Under the pieces are notes generated by a model. The model made no database searches. It was not told the DNA's origin and saw nothing but the letters and a program-made list of their open reading frames with translations. A program made the translations under genes and the position numbers. Positions 1 through 6,175 of a DNA stretch of 13,054 nt are shown piece after piece (position 1 is the first letter of the stretch; every line of letters starts with the position of its first letter). The stretch is taken from NCBI GenBank assembly GCA_002432795.1, contig DJGU01000046.1, positions 1 through 13,054 on the forward strand, given 5' to 3'. This DNA is from Anaerolineaceae bacterium UBA5838 (GTDB lineage: Bacteria; Chloroflexota; Anaerolineae; Anaerolineales; Anaerolineaceae).

Positions 1-111
1 ACAAAAGAAGTTCGCAATGACAGCTCTTGATCTTGCCGGTTTCACCTGCCCTAGTTTTTAATCCAGGGCGACCTTGCACGGGAATTGACCGAAGGTCTCT
101 ATACGACCTTT

Positions 112-139
112 CCCGTCATAGCGAGGTGCGAAGAAATCT
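112..139 (-). repeat. REP-like dispersed repeat fragment, copy A
   Basis: The block CCCGTCATAGCGAGG followed by TGCGAAGAAATCT matches the reverse complement of the 557-595 block in general form (CCCGTCATCGCGAGG..AGCGAAG..GATCT). The match is imperfect. This 'GTCATTGCGAG' class of short palindromic repeat is familiar from many bacterial genomes. The family assignment is from memory and no database was consulted. Confidence 0.45.
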
Positions 140-218
140 AAACTGTTTGCACACCGAAGTTTCTCATTTTAGTGCTCTGAACACAGCTTCCTAACGAGAG
201 AGTATTCAAAAAATATCA

Positions 219-236
219 AAAACTGAGAAACTCAGG
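219..236 (+). repeat. 18-bp repeat, inverted copy near the other window end
   Basis: AAAACTGAGAAACTCAGG here is the exact reverse complement of 13034-13051. Extending both sides gives about 25 of 28 matching bases. The core CTGAG-AAA-CTCAG is itself a small palindrome. A degraded inverted partner, GTTTCTCATTTT, lies at 159-170. An exact 18-mer shared by chance within 13 kb is unlikely, so this is probably a dispersed repeat family. Confidence 0.6.
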
Positions 237-486
237 TGAAAAGATATTTTATTGCTAAGCTGAACCCGGCGTGATCGATTTCATCATTCTTTAAAGAAAT
301 CAAAAAATTGGCCAGGTGGAGAGACTGCGCGTAGGGCGAGATTGAAAGCACTGTACTCTCCCTCATGCAGAAACCTTGATGTGCTTCCAATCCGCCATCG
401 CGCCATTAATCACTGGCAATTAACACCCAGATTACCGTCTTCGGCTGATTGAGGACAGGACACGCTTATCTGCCACAATGCCCAAG

Positions 487-529
487 GTGCCCTCAATACC
501 CTAACGGGCACTATGTCATGCCTTATGAC
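487..529. other. Pair of adjacent hairpins, function unknown
   Basis: The first hairpin pairs GTGCCC (487-492) with GGGCAC (506-511). The second pairs GTCAT (515-519) with ATGAC (525-529) around a 5-nt loop. No T-run follows on either strand, so these are not convincing intrinsic terminators. They could belong to a structured RNA or simply to a repeat relic. Confidence 0.3.
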
Positions 530-556
530 TAGCGGTTAATGAAAGAAAACGAAAGG

Positions 557-595
557 CAGATCGCCACGGTCGCTTCGCTCCCTCGCGATGACGGG
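557..595 (+). repeat. REP-like dispersed repeat fragment, copy B
   Basis: The block starts with AGATCGCC and ends with CGCGATGACGG. ATCGC and GCGAT can pair across an inner GC-rich section containing GCTTCGC. The same outer blocks recur at 4051-4078 with a shorter middle, and in opposite orientation and degraded form at 112-139. These look like members of one short palindromic repeat family. Confidence 0.5.
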
Positions 596-638
596 AAACG
601 CTCTGATTGTAATGGGTCACGAGGATTTAATGAGATCG

Positions 639-848
639 TCAGGAGTTACTATCGCTTGATTCAACTTTTGGGGTGTGTTTTTTCAGGCGGCGTTTCAACT
701 CGCGCCGGCTGATCAGGACGCGGTGTTTGCAGGTCAGGCAAACCAGCCCAATATCTGCACCAAGCCGCACCACTTCCCACTCGAACCCACCACAGGGGTG
801 CTTCTTGCGCAGCGTCACTTTATCTCCAAGTTGCATGTCAGGTAGCAT
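639..848 (-). CDS. DUF951 family small protein
   Basis: This is a 69-residue protein if read from the ATG at 848. The pattern GDKV-L-KKHPCGG-EWEV-R-GADIGL-CL-CKHRVLISRREL-RR is characteristic of DUF951, a small family of unknown function (usually about 60-70 residues) with a basic, possibly nucleic-acid-binding character. The open frame extends upstream to 938, but that would place the divergent promoter inside the coding region and add about 30 residues atypical of the family. The start at 848 lies about 7 nt after a minus-strand TATAAT (860-855), so the transcript may be leaderless. An ATG at 836 (starting MQLGDKV) is the alternative. Neither has a clear Shine-Dalgarno. The tail (PKVESSDSNS) is hydrophilic and low in complexity. 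The gene diverges from the M50 protease gene. Confidence 0.88.
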   Translation of the reverse strand: MLPDMQLGDKVTLRKKHPCGGFEWEVVRLGADIGLVCLTCKHRVLISRRELKRRLKKHTPKVESSDSNS

Positions 849-850
849 AC

Positions 851-882
851 CGGGATTATAACACTGACATGTTATAATCCCG
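851..882. promoter_or_regulatory. Palindromic divergent promoter
   Basis: CGGGATTATAACA (851-863) and TGTTATAATCCCG (870-882) form a perfect 13-bp inverted repeat around the spacer CTGACA. Each arm carries an extended -10 box, TGTTATAAT: plus strand 870-878, minus strand 863-855. Neither direction has a good -35, as expected for extended -10 promoters. Predicted starts are near 885 (plus, towards the M50 gene at 923) and near 848 (minus, on the DUF951 ATG). The symmetry could also serve as a repressor operator. Confidence 0.7.
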
Positions 883-922
883 CCATCGCTAAAGGTACCC
901 TGATCGGGATTTTGGAGCATAA

Positions 923-1564
923 ATGAGTTTTGACCCACCTACACTTATTGCCAGAGTAATAACCTTGATAATCGCATTTACTTTGCACGAATACGCGCAC
1001 GCCTGGACGGCTGCCCGTTTTGGTGACTATACTGCCACGGACGCTGGACGCCTGACGCTCAACCCGCTCAGCCATCTGGATCCCTTTGGCACCTTGATGT
1101 TGATTGTTGCCGGCTTTGGTTGGGCAAAACCTGTACCAATCAACCCTGGAATAATCCGCGGCAATAATCCTGCGGGTGTCATGTGGGTATCTCTGGCGGG
1201 TCCGCTGACCAATTTGCTTTTGGCGCTTGCAGCCGCAATCCCACTGCGCTTCAGTTTGGTGAATATTTACCAACCCTCAGGAAACATATTTCCTTCCCTT
1301 GGATATTTTCTGCTGACCTTTGTCCTGATAAACATCACGCTTTTCATCTTTAACTTACTGCCATTAGCACCTTTGGATGGCGAGAAGGTTCTCTCATTCT
1401 TTTTACCCCGATCATGGCAGCCGGTACTTGACGACATCCGGCGCTACAGTCCCATGATCCTGCTCTTTCTGGTTTTTGTTGGGCCGAGCTTGGGATTTGA
1501 CCTGATTGGAAAGCTTGTTCACGAGCCAGTCATGGCAATTGCCCGCTTCCTGATCAATCGCTAA
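923..1564 (+). CDS. M50 family (site-2) membrane metalloprotease
   Basis: This is a 213-residue integral membrane zinc protease of the compact site-2 protease type, which cuts substrates within or near the membrane. The zinc-binding HExxH reads HEYAH at residues 22-26 inside the first hydrophobic helix. The second half of the site is N-L-L-P-L-A-P-L-D-G at 144-153, with D152 as the expected third zinc ligand. GPLTN at 93-97 is also a family mark. Other hydrophobic segments lie around 86-110, 126-147 and 174-194. There is no PDZ domain. The start has GGAG at 914-917 with 5-nt spacing, and transcription probably begins near 885 from the palindromic promoter. Eight bases separate the stop from the next gene, so the two are probably cotranscribed. 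The substrate is unknown. Confidence 0.93.
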   Translation: MSFDPPTLIARVITLIIAFTLHEYAHAWTAARFGDYTATDAGRLTLNPLSHLDPFGTLMLIVAGFGWAKPVPINPGIIRGNNPAGVMWVSLAGPLTNLLLALAAAIPLRFSLVNIYQPSGNIFPSLGYFLLTFVLINITLFIFNLLPLAPLDGEKVLSFFLPRSWQPVLDDIRRYSPMILLFLVFVGPSLGFDLIGKLVHEPVMAIARFLINR

Positions 1565-1572
1565 GGTAGCCC

Positions 1573-2994
1573 ATGCCTTACTATTGCTACATGCTTGAGT
1601 GCGCTAACGGAAGGTACTATACGGGCTGGAGCACTGATCCATTCAGGCGTCTTAAGCAGCATAATGCTGGCTCGGGGGCAAAGTACACGCGCATGAATGG
1701 CCCTTGCAGGCTGGTGTACGTGGAAGAAGTGCCCGACCACAGTGCCGCACTCAAGCGCGAAATACGCATCAAGCAATTTTCACATCCCAAAAAAGAAACA
1801 TTGGTAGCTGATTCTTTACGCAACAAATTGCCTGAATTGCTGGCTAATCTGCGCAACAAAAGTGTAAATCCTAAAAGTTTTGTGATCCACTCTCCGGCGA
1901 GAGTCAACCTTTTGGGAGAGCATGTGGATTACAACGATGGCGTGGTTTTACCTGCGGCGATTGATCGCTATGCGACACTAAGGGTGGATGTGCTGGATGA
2001 AGCTGTGGTGCGCCTGCAGGCTGCCGACCTGAACGCGGAGACGGCATTCTCACTGAAGAATCTGGCAGATAAAAAGGACCTGGATGGTCAACCCCTGCCA
2101 GCCTTCGCGCTTTATCCTGCAGGGGTCGCCTGGGTGCTGCAGCAAGCCGGGCTTCCTGTGAAGGGGATGAGGGTGCGATACAGCTCAGAAATCCCGATTG
2201 GCGCAGGCTTGAGCTCATCGGCTGCGATTCAGATGGGCTTTGCCCTGGCCTGGCAGATCGCTGGGGAGTGGGACATCCCGAAAATGGAGCTGGTAAAACT
2301 CTGCCAGAAAGCCGAAAACCAATATGTGGGGGTTAAAGCCGGGCTGATGGACCAATTTGCCTGTGCTTTTGGTGTAGCTGGACACGCTCTGGCACTGGAC
2401 ACGCGCAGTCTTGCATGGCATACCCTGCCTCTGCCGATTGATGCGGCCATCGTGATTGCTGACAGCGGCGTTCGGCGCAGCCTGGCTGGCTCCGCCTATA
2501 ATACCCTGCGCGCGGATTGCCAGGAGGCTGTTGAGCGCTTGCAAACCTGGTCCAGCAGCCTGACTTCCCTGCGGGATGTCACTCCGGAGTTTTTGCAAGC
2601 TCACCTGCCCGAGCTGCCCGAACGAGTCGCGCGGAGGGCATTGCACGTTGTGGGGGAAATGGCGCGTGTTGAGCGCGCGATTGCCTGCCTGACGGAAGGC
2701 GACAGCGCTGGTTTTGGCGAACTGATGACTGCCACCCACGCCTCCCTGCGCGACTTGTATGGCGTTAGCTGCCCTGAGCTGGATTTACTGGTGGAACTGG
2801 CTGGCAGTCATCCGGCATGCTACGGCGCACGCCTGACAGGAGCTGGCTTTGGCGGCTGCACGGTCAACCTGGTGGATCGGAACGGTCTGGATGACTTTGT
2901 AGCCTGGTTAAAGGCTGAGGTTTTGGAAAAAAGCGGGCGAGAGACACGGATTGAAATCTGCCAGGCGGTGGATGGCGCGCATGTTGTGATTTGA
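1573..2994 (+). CDS. galK: GIY-YIG nuclease domain fused to galactokinase
   Basis: The 473-residue protein has two parts. Residues 1-80 form a YhbQ/UPF0213-type GIY-YIG domain: Y4-C-Y6, then R14-Y-Y-T-G18 (the 'YIG' variant), R25 and E63 as likely catalytic residues, and a trailing K-rich helix. Residues ~81-473 are a full GHMP galactokinase, which phosphorylates galactose to galactose-1-phosphate in the Leloir pathway. It has R110-V-N-L-L-G-E-H-V-D-Y-N121, the ATP loop P208-I-G-A-G-L-S-S-S-A217, the catalytic base D260 in G-L-M-D-Q-F, and G418-A-R-L-T-G-A-G-F-G-G428. The usual APGRVN reads SPARVN. The kinase keeps its normal N-terminal extension (81-105), so it does not look like a truncated gene run into its neighbour. 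AAGG at 1563-1566 serves the ATG. A GTG at 1882 is the only nearby kinase-only start and has no Shine-Dalgarno. The domain calls are firm. Whether the chain is cleaved, and why the two parts are joined, is unknown. Confidence 0.93.
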   Translation: MPYYCYMLECANGRYYTGWSTDPFRRLKQHNAGSGAKYTRMNGPCRLVYVEEVPDHSAALKREIRIKQFSHPKKETLVADSLRNKLPELLANLRNKSVNPKSFVIHSPARVNLLGEHVDYNDGVVLPAAIDRYATLRVDVLDEAVVRLQAADLNAETAFSLKNLADKKDLDGQPLPAFALYPAGVAWVLQQAGLPVKGMRVRYSSEIPIGAGLSSSAAIQMGFALAWQIAGEWDIPKMELVKLCQKAENQYVGVKAGLMDQFACAFGVAGHALALDTRSLAWHTLPLPIDAAIVIADSGVRRSLAGSAYNTLRADCQEAVERLQTWSSSLTSLRDVTPEFLQAHLPELPERVARRALHVVGEMARVERAIACLTEGDSAGFGELMTATHASLRDLYGVSCPELDLLVELAGSHPACYGARLTGAGFGGCTVNLVDRNGLDDFVAWLKAEVLEKSGRETRIEICQAVDGAHVVI

Positions 2995-2999
2995 AATAA

Positions 3000-3596
3000 C
3001 TACTGGATGCGCCGTGAGCTGATAACCAGCAGGACGACCCCGAAAATCACCAATCCCAACACCCCTAATGCCAGAAATTTGGCATCACTGTTCATGATGC
3101 GAGTGAATACGCCTGGGTCTTCCATTGGCGCTGGCTCTGGTGTGAGCTCCGCCTGGACCAGGGCAAGAGTGGGGGTGGGCGATTGCGTGGGCACAGGGGT
3201 CAGGATTTGTGCTGGCGCATCGGGCGTTCCTGTTGGCTGACCAAGGTTAATTTCACCGCCCTCCCGGATGATCAGGATGTCTCCAGGGAAGATAATTGTG
3301 TCTGCGGTCAGATTGTTCTTTGTTAGCAGTTCGTTCAGCGTGATACCGTACATTGTCGCGATCGTGTCCAAGAATTGGCCTTCGAGCACCGTATGGCGAA
3401 TGCCGCCATCCAGCCCTGGCGTGGCGGTTTGAGAGTAAAGCTCAACCGGCAGGGTTGGCACGGTGGTGGGCTGCTGCTGCACCTCGGGGGTCGCTTCCTG
3501 CGGCATATTGCCGGCAAGGGCGGGGCTGATAAAGCACAATAACAGACAGAAGCTAAGAATTGCCGGCAGGGTATGCTTGAGAGTGTTTTTATTCAT
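3000..3596 (-). CDS. Exported LysM-domain protein with C-terminal membrane anchor
   Basis: This 198-residue protein starts with a signal peptide (residues 1-28, hydrophobic core followed by S-P-A-L-A, probable cleavage after A28). A Pro/Thr/Gln-rich stretch follows, then one LysM domain (67-111: H-T-V-L-E-G-Q-F-L-D-T-I-A..YGIT..L..NNL....I-F-P-G-D-I-L-I-I), which in this family binds peptidoglycan or chitin-like N-acetylglucosamine chains. A low-complexity Thr/Pro linker (120-160) and a transmembrane helix (174-193) ending in RRIQ complete it. It is probably anchored on the outer face with LysM facing the wall. There is no catalytic domain. The gene converges on the galactokinase fusion with only 5 bp between stops and no terminator. 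The Shine-Dalgarno is weak. Confidence 0.88.
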   Translation of the reverse strand: MNKNTLKHTLPAILSFCLLLCFISPALAGNMPQEATPEVQQQPTTVPTLPVELYSQTATPGLDGGIRHTVLEGQFLDTIATMYGITLNELLTKNNLTADTIIFPGDILIIREGGEINLGQPTGTPDAPAQILTPVPTQSPTPTLALVQAELTPEPAPMEDPGVFTRIMNSDAKFLALGVLGLVIFGVVLLVISSRRIQ

Positions 3597-3631
3597 GAGA
3601 TCTATTGCGACTTCTTCTGACTTCTTGCTTT

Positions 3632-3637
3632 ATTATA
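3632..3637 (-). promoter_or_regulatory. Possible -10 box for the LysM gene
   Basis: ATTATA on the plus strand gives a perfect TATAAT on the minus strand, 36 nt upstream of the LysM start. No convincing -35 sits 16-18 bp further upstream, so the call rests on the -10 alone. Confidence 0.35.
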
Positions 3638-3741
3638 TTCCAGCTTTAGAAAATGGCTGTTTTATCAGGGTTGCCTTGATAGTGCTGCTGGGATTGCCCG
3701 ATTGGAATACGCAATTAAGCTTTCGGAAAACAAGGATGCAG

Positions 3742-3803
3742 GTCGGAATGAGACCGCCAACAGAACTTACATTATTTCGAATTGGTTGCGGGCTCACTCC
3801 GAC
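3742..3803. repeat. Degenerate inverted repeat beside the tandem units
   Basis: GTCGGAATGAG (3742-3752) and CTCACTCCGAC (3793-3803) pair at 10 of 11 positions around a 40-nt loop. The CGGAATG core recurs in the tandem units that begin five bases later. This may be a diverged relative or an older copy. Confidence 0.45.
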
Positions 3804-3807
3804 AATC

Positions 3808-4048
3808 GAGCATGTATTGTGGCGGAGTGCGCAAATGAGGCGCATTCCGTCCTACGCATGAGGTAGTTGCTTTGCGTGACCAAAAGCCGGAATGAACAGC
3901 GTAATCCGGCCTACAGGTGATCATCCAGAGCATGTATTGTGGCGGAATGCGCAAATGAGGCGCATTCCGCCCTACGCATGAGGCGGTTGCTTTTGCGTGA
4001 CCAAAAGCCGGAATGAACAGTGCAATCCGGCCTACAGGTGATCATCTG
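3808..4048. repeat. Two tandem ~120-bp REP-like units
   Basis: Unit 1 is 3808-3927 and unit 2 is 3928-4048. They differ by about eight substitutions and one inserted T. Each unit holds two hairpins. In unit 2 the first is GGCGGAATGCGC (3941-3952) against GCGCATTCCGCC (3960-3971), a perfect 12-bp stem. In unit 1 the same stem keeps pairing through G-T wobbles. The second is GCCGGA..TCCGGC (3886-3910 and 4007-4031) followed by CCTACAG. The paired-palindrome architecture resembles REP/BIME elements mobilised by RAYT (IS200/IS605-like) transposases. No such transposase lies in this window. No coding function is supported. Confidence 0.8.
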
Positions 4049-4050
4049 GA

Positions 4051-4078
4051 GATCGCCGTGTTTCGCCCGCGATGACGG
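4051..4078 (+). repeat. REP-like dispersed repeat fragment, copy C
   Basis: GATCGCC at 4051 and CGCGATGACGG at 4068-4078 repeat the outer blocks of the 557-595 element, with a shorter centre. It directly abuts the tandem units, so this gap has collected at least two repeat families. Confidence 0.45.
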
Positions 4079-4120
4079 ATAATCAGCGAAATGTTAGCAA
4101 ATCAGCTAAAAGGGAACCAA

Positions 4121-4151
4121 ATTCCTGTTTCAGCGTCTGATAAACAGGAAT
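4121..4151. other. 10-bp perfect hairpin upstream of VanW gene
   Basis: ATTCCTGTTT (4121-4130) pairs perfectly with AAACAGGAAT (4142-4151) around an 11-nt loop. No T-run follows on the plus strand. On the minus strand the stem is followed by TTGGTTCCCTTTT, a poor terminator tail, and no minus-strand gene lies nearby. It sits about 33 bp before the predicted -35 of the VanW promoter, so an operator-like role is possible. Confidence 0.45.
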
Positions 4152-4183
4152 AAAACCTGCAGCTCAAAGCCTGCACCCTCAGG

Positions 4184-4213
4184 TTGATTAACTTCAACCG
4201 CCTAAACTATAAT
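4184..4213 (+). promoter_or_regulatory. Promoter of the VanW gene, likely leaderless
   Basis: TTGATT (4184-4189, four of six matches to the consensus -35) and a perfect TATAAT (4208-4213) are separated by 18 bp. The -10 ends 5 nt before the ATG at 4219, so transcription should start at or within the first codons. No Shine-Dalgarno could fit. Initiation is predicted to be leaderless, at 4219 or at the in-frame ATG 4225. Confidence 0.65.
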
Positions 4214-4218
4214 CTGGG

Positions 4219-6093
4219 ATGATTATGACAGAAGATACCGCTCCAATCCCGGTAGCACCCTTAGCTACCATCCCCGCCAAGCGGGCACACACACATAAAC
4301 AAATCGGCTTTGTTTTTATTTTTGGCTTTCTCCTGGCGCTTGCAGCTCTCTTTGCGATCGTGTTTGGATTTGAAGCCAAACACGAAAACGTCATCTTTCC
4401 AGGGGTTTCAGTGAATGGCACTGACCTTTCAGGACTCACGGTTGGGCAGGCTGTGGTTAAACTTAACGCAAGCCTTACTTACCCCAAACAAGGTCAGATT
4501 TTCTTCAGCGATGGAGATTCCCGCTGGGCTTTCAACCCTGCTCAACTGGGCTACACCTTTGAGCCGATTGGTGCTGTGGAGCAGGCTTATAAGGTGGGTC
4601 GGGGGCAGGGCTTGCTGGCAGACCTGAGCGGTCAATTCCTGGCTATGAAGTCGGGCGTAAACATCGACCCGAGCGTGGTCTATGACCAGCGCGAAGCGCA
4701 CGCGGTGCTGCAGGAGATCGCCAGGCAGATCGACCAGCCCGTGATTGAAGCTGCTATCATCCTGGAGGGCACACAAGTGCAGGTCAGCGCGGGTCAGGTG
4801 GGGCGCAGGCTCAACATCCCAGCCACGCTCAAAAAGCTGGAACCCTATCTTCTGACGCAGATAAACGGCACAATCCCGCTGGTTATTGAAGAAACCACTC
4901 CTGTTATCATGGACGTACAGGCTACCGCCGATCTGGCAAAGAGCATCCTCAGCCAGGATTTCACCATCCAGCCAGCTGACCCAAATTTTGGGGCAGGCCC
5001 CTGGGTGATCAAAGCACAGGACCTGGCAAGCCTGCTTCAGCTTGAACGCTACACTGAGGATGGCACGGCTGGGTATCGCCTCAGCCTCAATCGCCAGTCT
5101 CTGCTTAATTACCTCGGCAGCATTGCGCCCTCTTTGCGGGTGGAGCCTGTGAACGCGCGCATGTTTTTTAACGACGAACGCAGAGAAATTGAGGTTGTCC
5201 AGAATGCCGTTATCGGTAAAGCTCTCGACCTTGAACGAAGTGTAGACCAGATCATCGACCAGCTCCAGGCGGGGCAGCACGAGGCTACACTGGTCATGCG
5301 GGATGTCGAACCGGCCGTGAAAGACGACACGACGGCTGCCAGCCTGGGTATTACTGAGCTCATTTATGAAGGTCATTCTTATTATTACGGCTCGTCCGCG
5401 GATCGAATTCAGAATATTCGTACAGCCGCAGCCAGCTTCTATGGCGTTATGGTTGCGCCCGGCGAAGTTTTCTCCATGGCAAAATACCTGACCGACATCA
5501 GTCTTGAAAACGGCTATGCCGAAGCGATTATCATCGTGGGTGATCAGTCGGTACGCGGGGTGGGTGGAGGTGTTTGCCAGGTGAGCACCACGCTGTTCCG
5601 AACCGCGTTTTTTGCCGGGTTCCCGATCGTGGAGCGGTATCCGCATGCTTATCGCGTCAGCTATTATGAGCAAGATGCCAACGGCTGGGTGAATACCAAC
5701 CTGGCTGGTCTGGATGCCACGGTCTACGTGCCGGTTGTGGATTTCAAATTCCGCAACGACACGCCCTATTGGATCCTGATGGAAACCTATGCCACCGATT
5801 ACTCGCTCACCTGGAAGTTTTATTCCACCAGCGATGGACGCAGCGTGGATTGGAATACCACGGGTGTCACCAACGTCACCCCGCCCCCCGAACCGATCTA
5901 TCGCGAGGACCCGACTTTGCCAACCGGCACGATCAAGCAGGTGGACTGGGCAGTGAATGGCGCGAGTGTTTCGGTGCAGCGCAACGTCTACAAAGACGGG
6001 TCGCTTTATTTCACCGATTACATTCACACCACCTATGTTCCCTGGCCTGATGGGTATAATTATGGTCCAGGCACAGATATTGGCGACCGCTAA
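4219..6093 (+). CDS. VanW family membrane-anchored surface protein
   Basis: The 624-residue protein has a short cytoplasmic N-terminus, one transmembrane helix (about 30-51) and a long outer part. After the helix comes F-P-G-V-S-V-N-G-T-D-L-S-G-L-T (about 60-74), the lead-in typical of YoaR/VanW proteins. Two alpha/beta repeats resembling the peptidoglycan-binding PG_binding_4 domain follow (roughly 75-210 and 210-375). The VanW domain spans about 395-535 and contains G449-G-G-V-C-Q-V-S-T-T-L and a preceding A-P-G-E-V-F-S. A beta-rich tail (about 550-610) is G5-like at best. VanW was first seen in a vancomycin-resistance cluster, but its biochemical role is unknown. A cell-wall function is inferred. 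Here it precedes a zinc-ribbon gene and an LCP gene, with no van genes nearby, so drug resistance should not be assumed. Confidence 0.9.
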   Translation: MIMTEDTAPIPVAPLATIPAKRAHTHKQIGFVFIFGFLLALAALFAIVFGFEAKHENVIFPGVSVNGTDLSGLTVGQAVVKLNASLTYPKQGQIFFSDGDSRWAFNPAQLGYTFEPIGAVEQAYKVGRGQGLLADLSGQFLAMKSGVNIDPSVVYDQREAHAVLQEIARQIDQPVIEAAIILEGTQVQVSAGQVGRRLNIPATLKKLEPYLLTQINGTIPLVIEETTPVIMDVQATADLAKSILSQDFTIQPADPNFGAGPWVIKAQDLASLLQLERYTEDGTAGYRLSLNRQSLLNYLGSIAPSLRVEPVNARMFFNDERREIEVVQNAVIGKALDLERSVDQIIDQLQAGQHEATLVMRDVEPAVKDDTTAASLGITELIYEGHSYYYGSSADRIQNIRTAAASFYGVMVAPGEVFSMAKYLTDISLENGYAEAIIIVGDQSVRGVGGGVCQVSTTLFRTAFFAGFPIVERYPHAYRVSYYEQDANGWVNTNLAGLDATVYVPVVDFKFRNDTPYWILMETYATDYSLTWKFYSTSDGRSVDWNTTGVTNVTPPPEPIYREDPTLPTGTIKQVDWAVNGASVSVQRNVYKDGSLYFTDYIHTTYVPWPDGYNYGPGTDIGDR

Positions 6094-6098
6094 ACTTG

Positions 6099-6127
6099 GG
6101 CGAGCCAAAGCTGCCCTATGGTAAAAT
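6099..6127 (+). promoter_or_regulatory. Possible promoter before the zinc-ribbon gene
   Basis: TTGGGC (6099-6104) and TAAAAT (6122-6127) are 17 bp apart. The -10 is good and the -35 is weak. Between the expected start (~6134) and the gene lies a small palindrome, TCGGAA-GACTA-TTCCGA (6138-6154), that could act as an operator or leader hairpin. Confidence 0.35.
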
Positions 6128-6175
6128 TTATCCGCCATCGGAAGACTATTCCGAAGGTATATGATGGAGGCTGAT

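Larger units (their letters stand above)
1..638. other. Gene-free stretch with repeat remnants
   Basis: I find no supportable coding region or recognised RNA gene here. Several fragments resemble short dispersed palindromic repeats of the type 'GTCATNGCGAGG..GCGAAG..ATCT' (11-22, 112-139, 557-595). An AAAACTGAGAAAC block at 219-231 faces an imperfect inverted partner at 159-170. Two adjacent hairpins lie at 487-529, and a looser AAGCAC/GTGCTT pairing spans 346-386. An undescribed small RNA cannot be excluded. The simplest reading is an intergenic region that has collected repeat debris. Confidence 0.6.

Noticed and set aside
872..1273. Minus-strand open frame over the M50 gene and promoter
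   Set aside because: It runs through the M50 active-site region and the palindromic promoter and shows no family pattern.
1882..2994. Separate galactokinase gene starting at GTG 1882
   Set aside because: There is no Shine-Dalgarno before it. It would cut into the normal N-terminal segment of the kinase, and the frame is continuous with the GIY-YIG part.
3463..3861. Plus-strand 132-codon open frame across the LysM start and repeat region
   Set aside because: It overlaps the LysM signal peptide coding region antisense and then runs into repeats, with no family pattern and no ribosome site.
3808..4048. CRISPR array
   Set aside because: There are only two long tandem units with internal hairpins. 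There is no short repeat with variable spacers and no cas gene.
4219..6093. Vancomycin-resistance locus
   Set aside because: VanW-domain proteins are common in bacteria without resistance, and no vanA/H/X/S/R-type genes are present.
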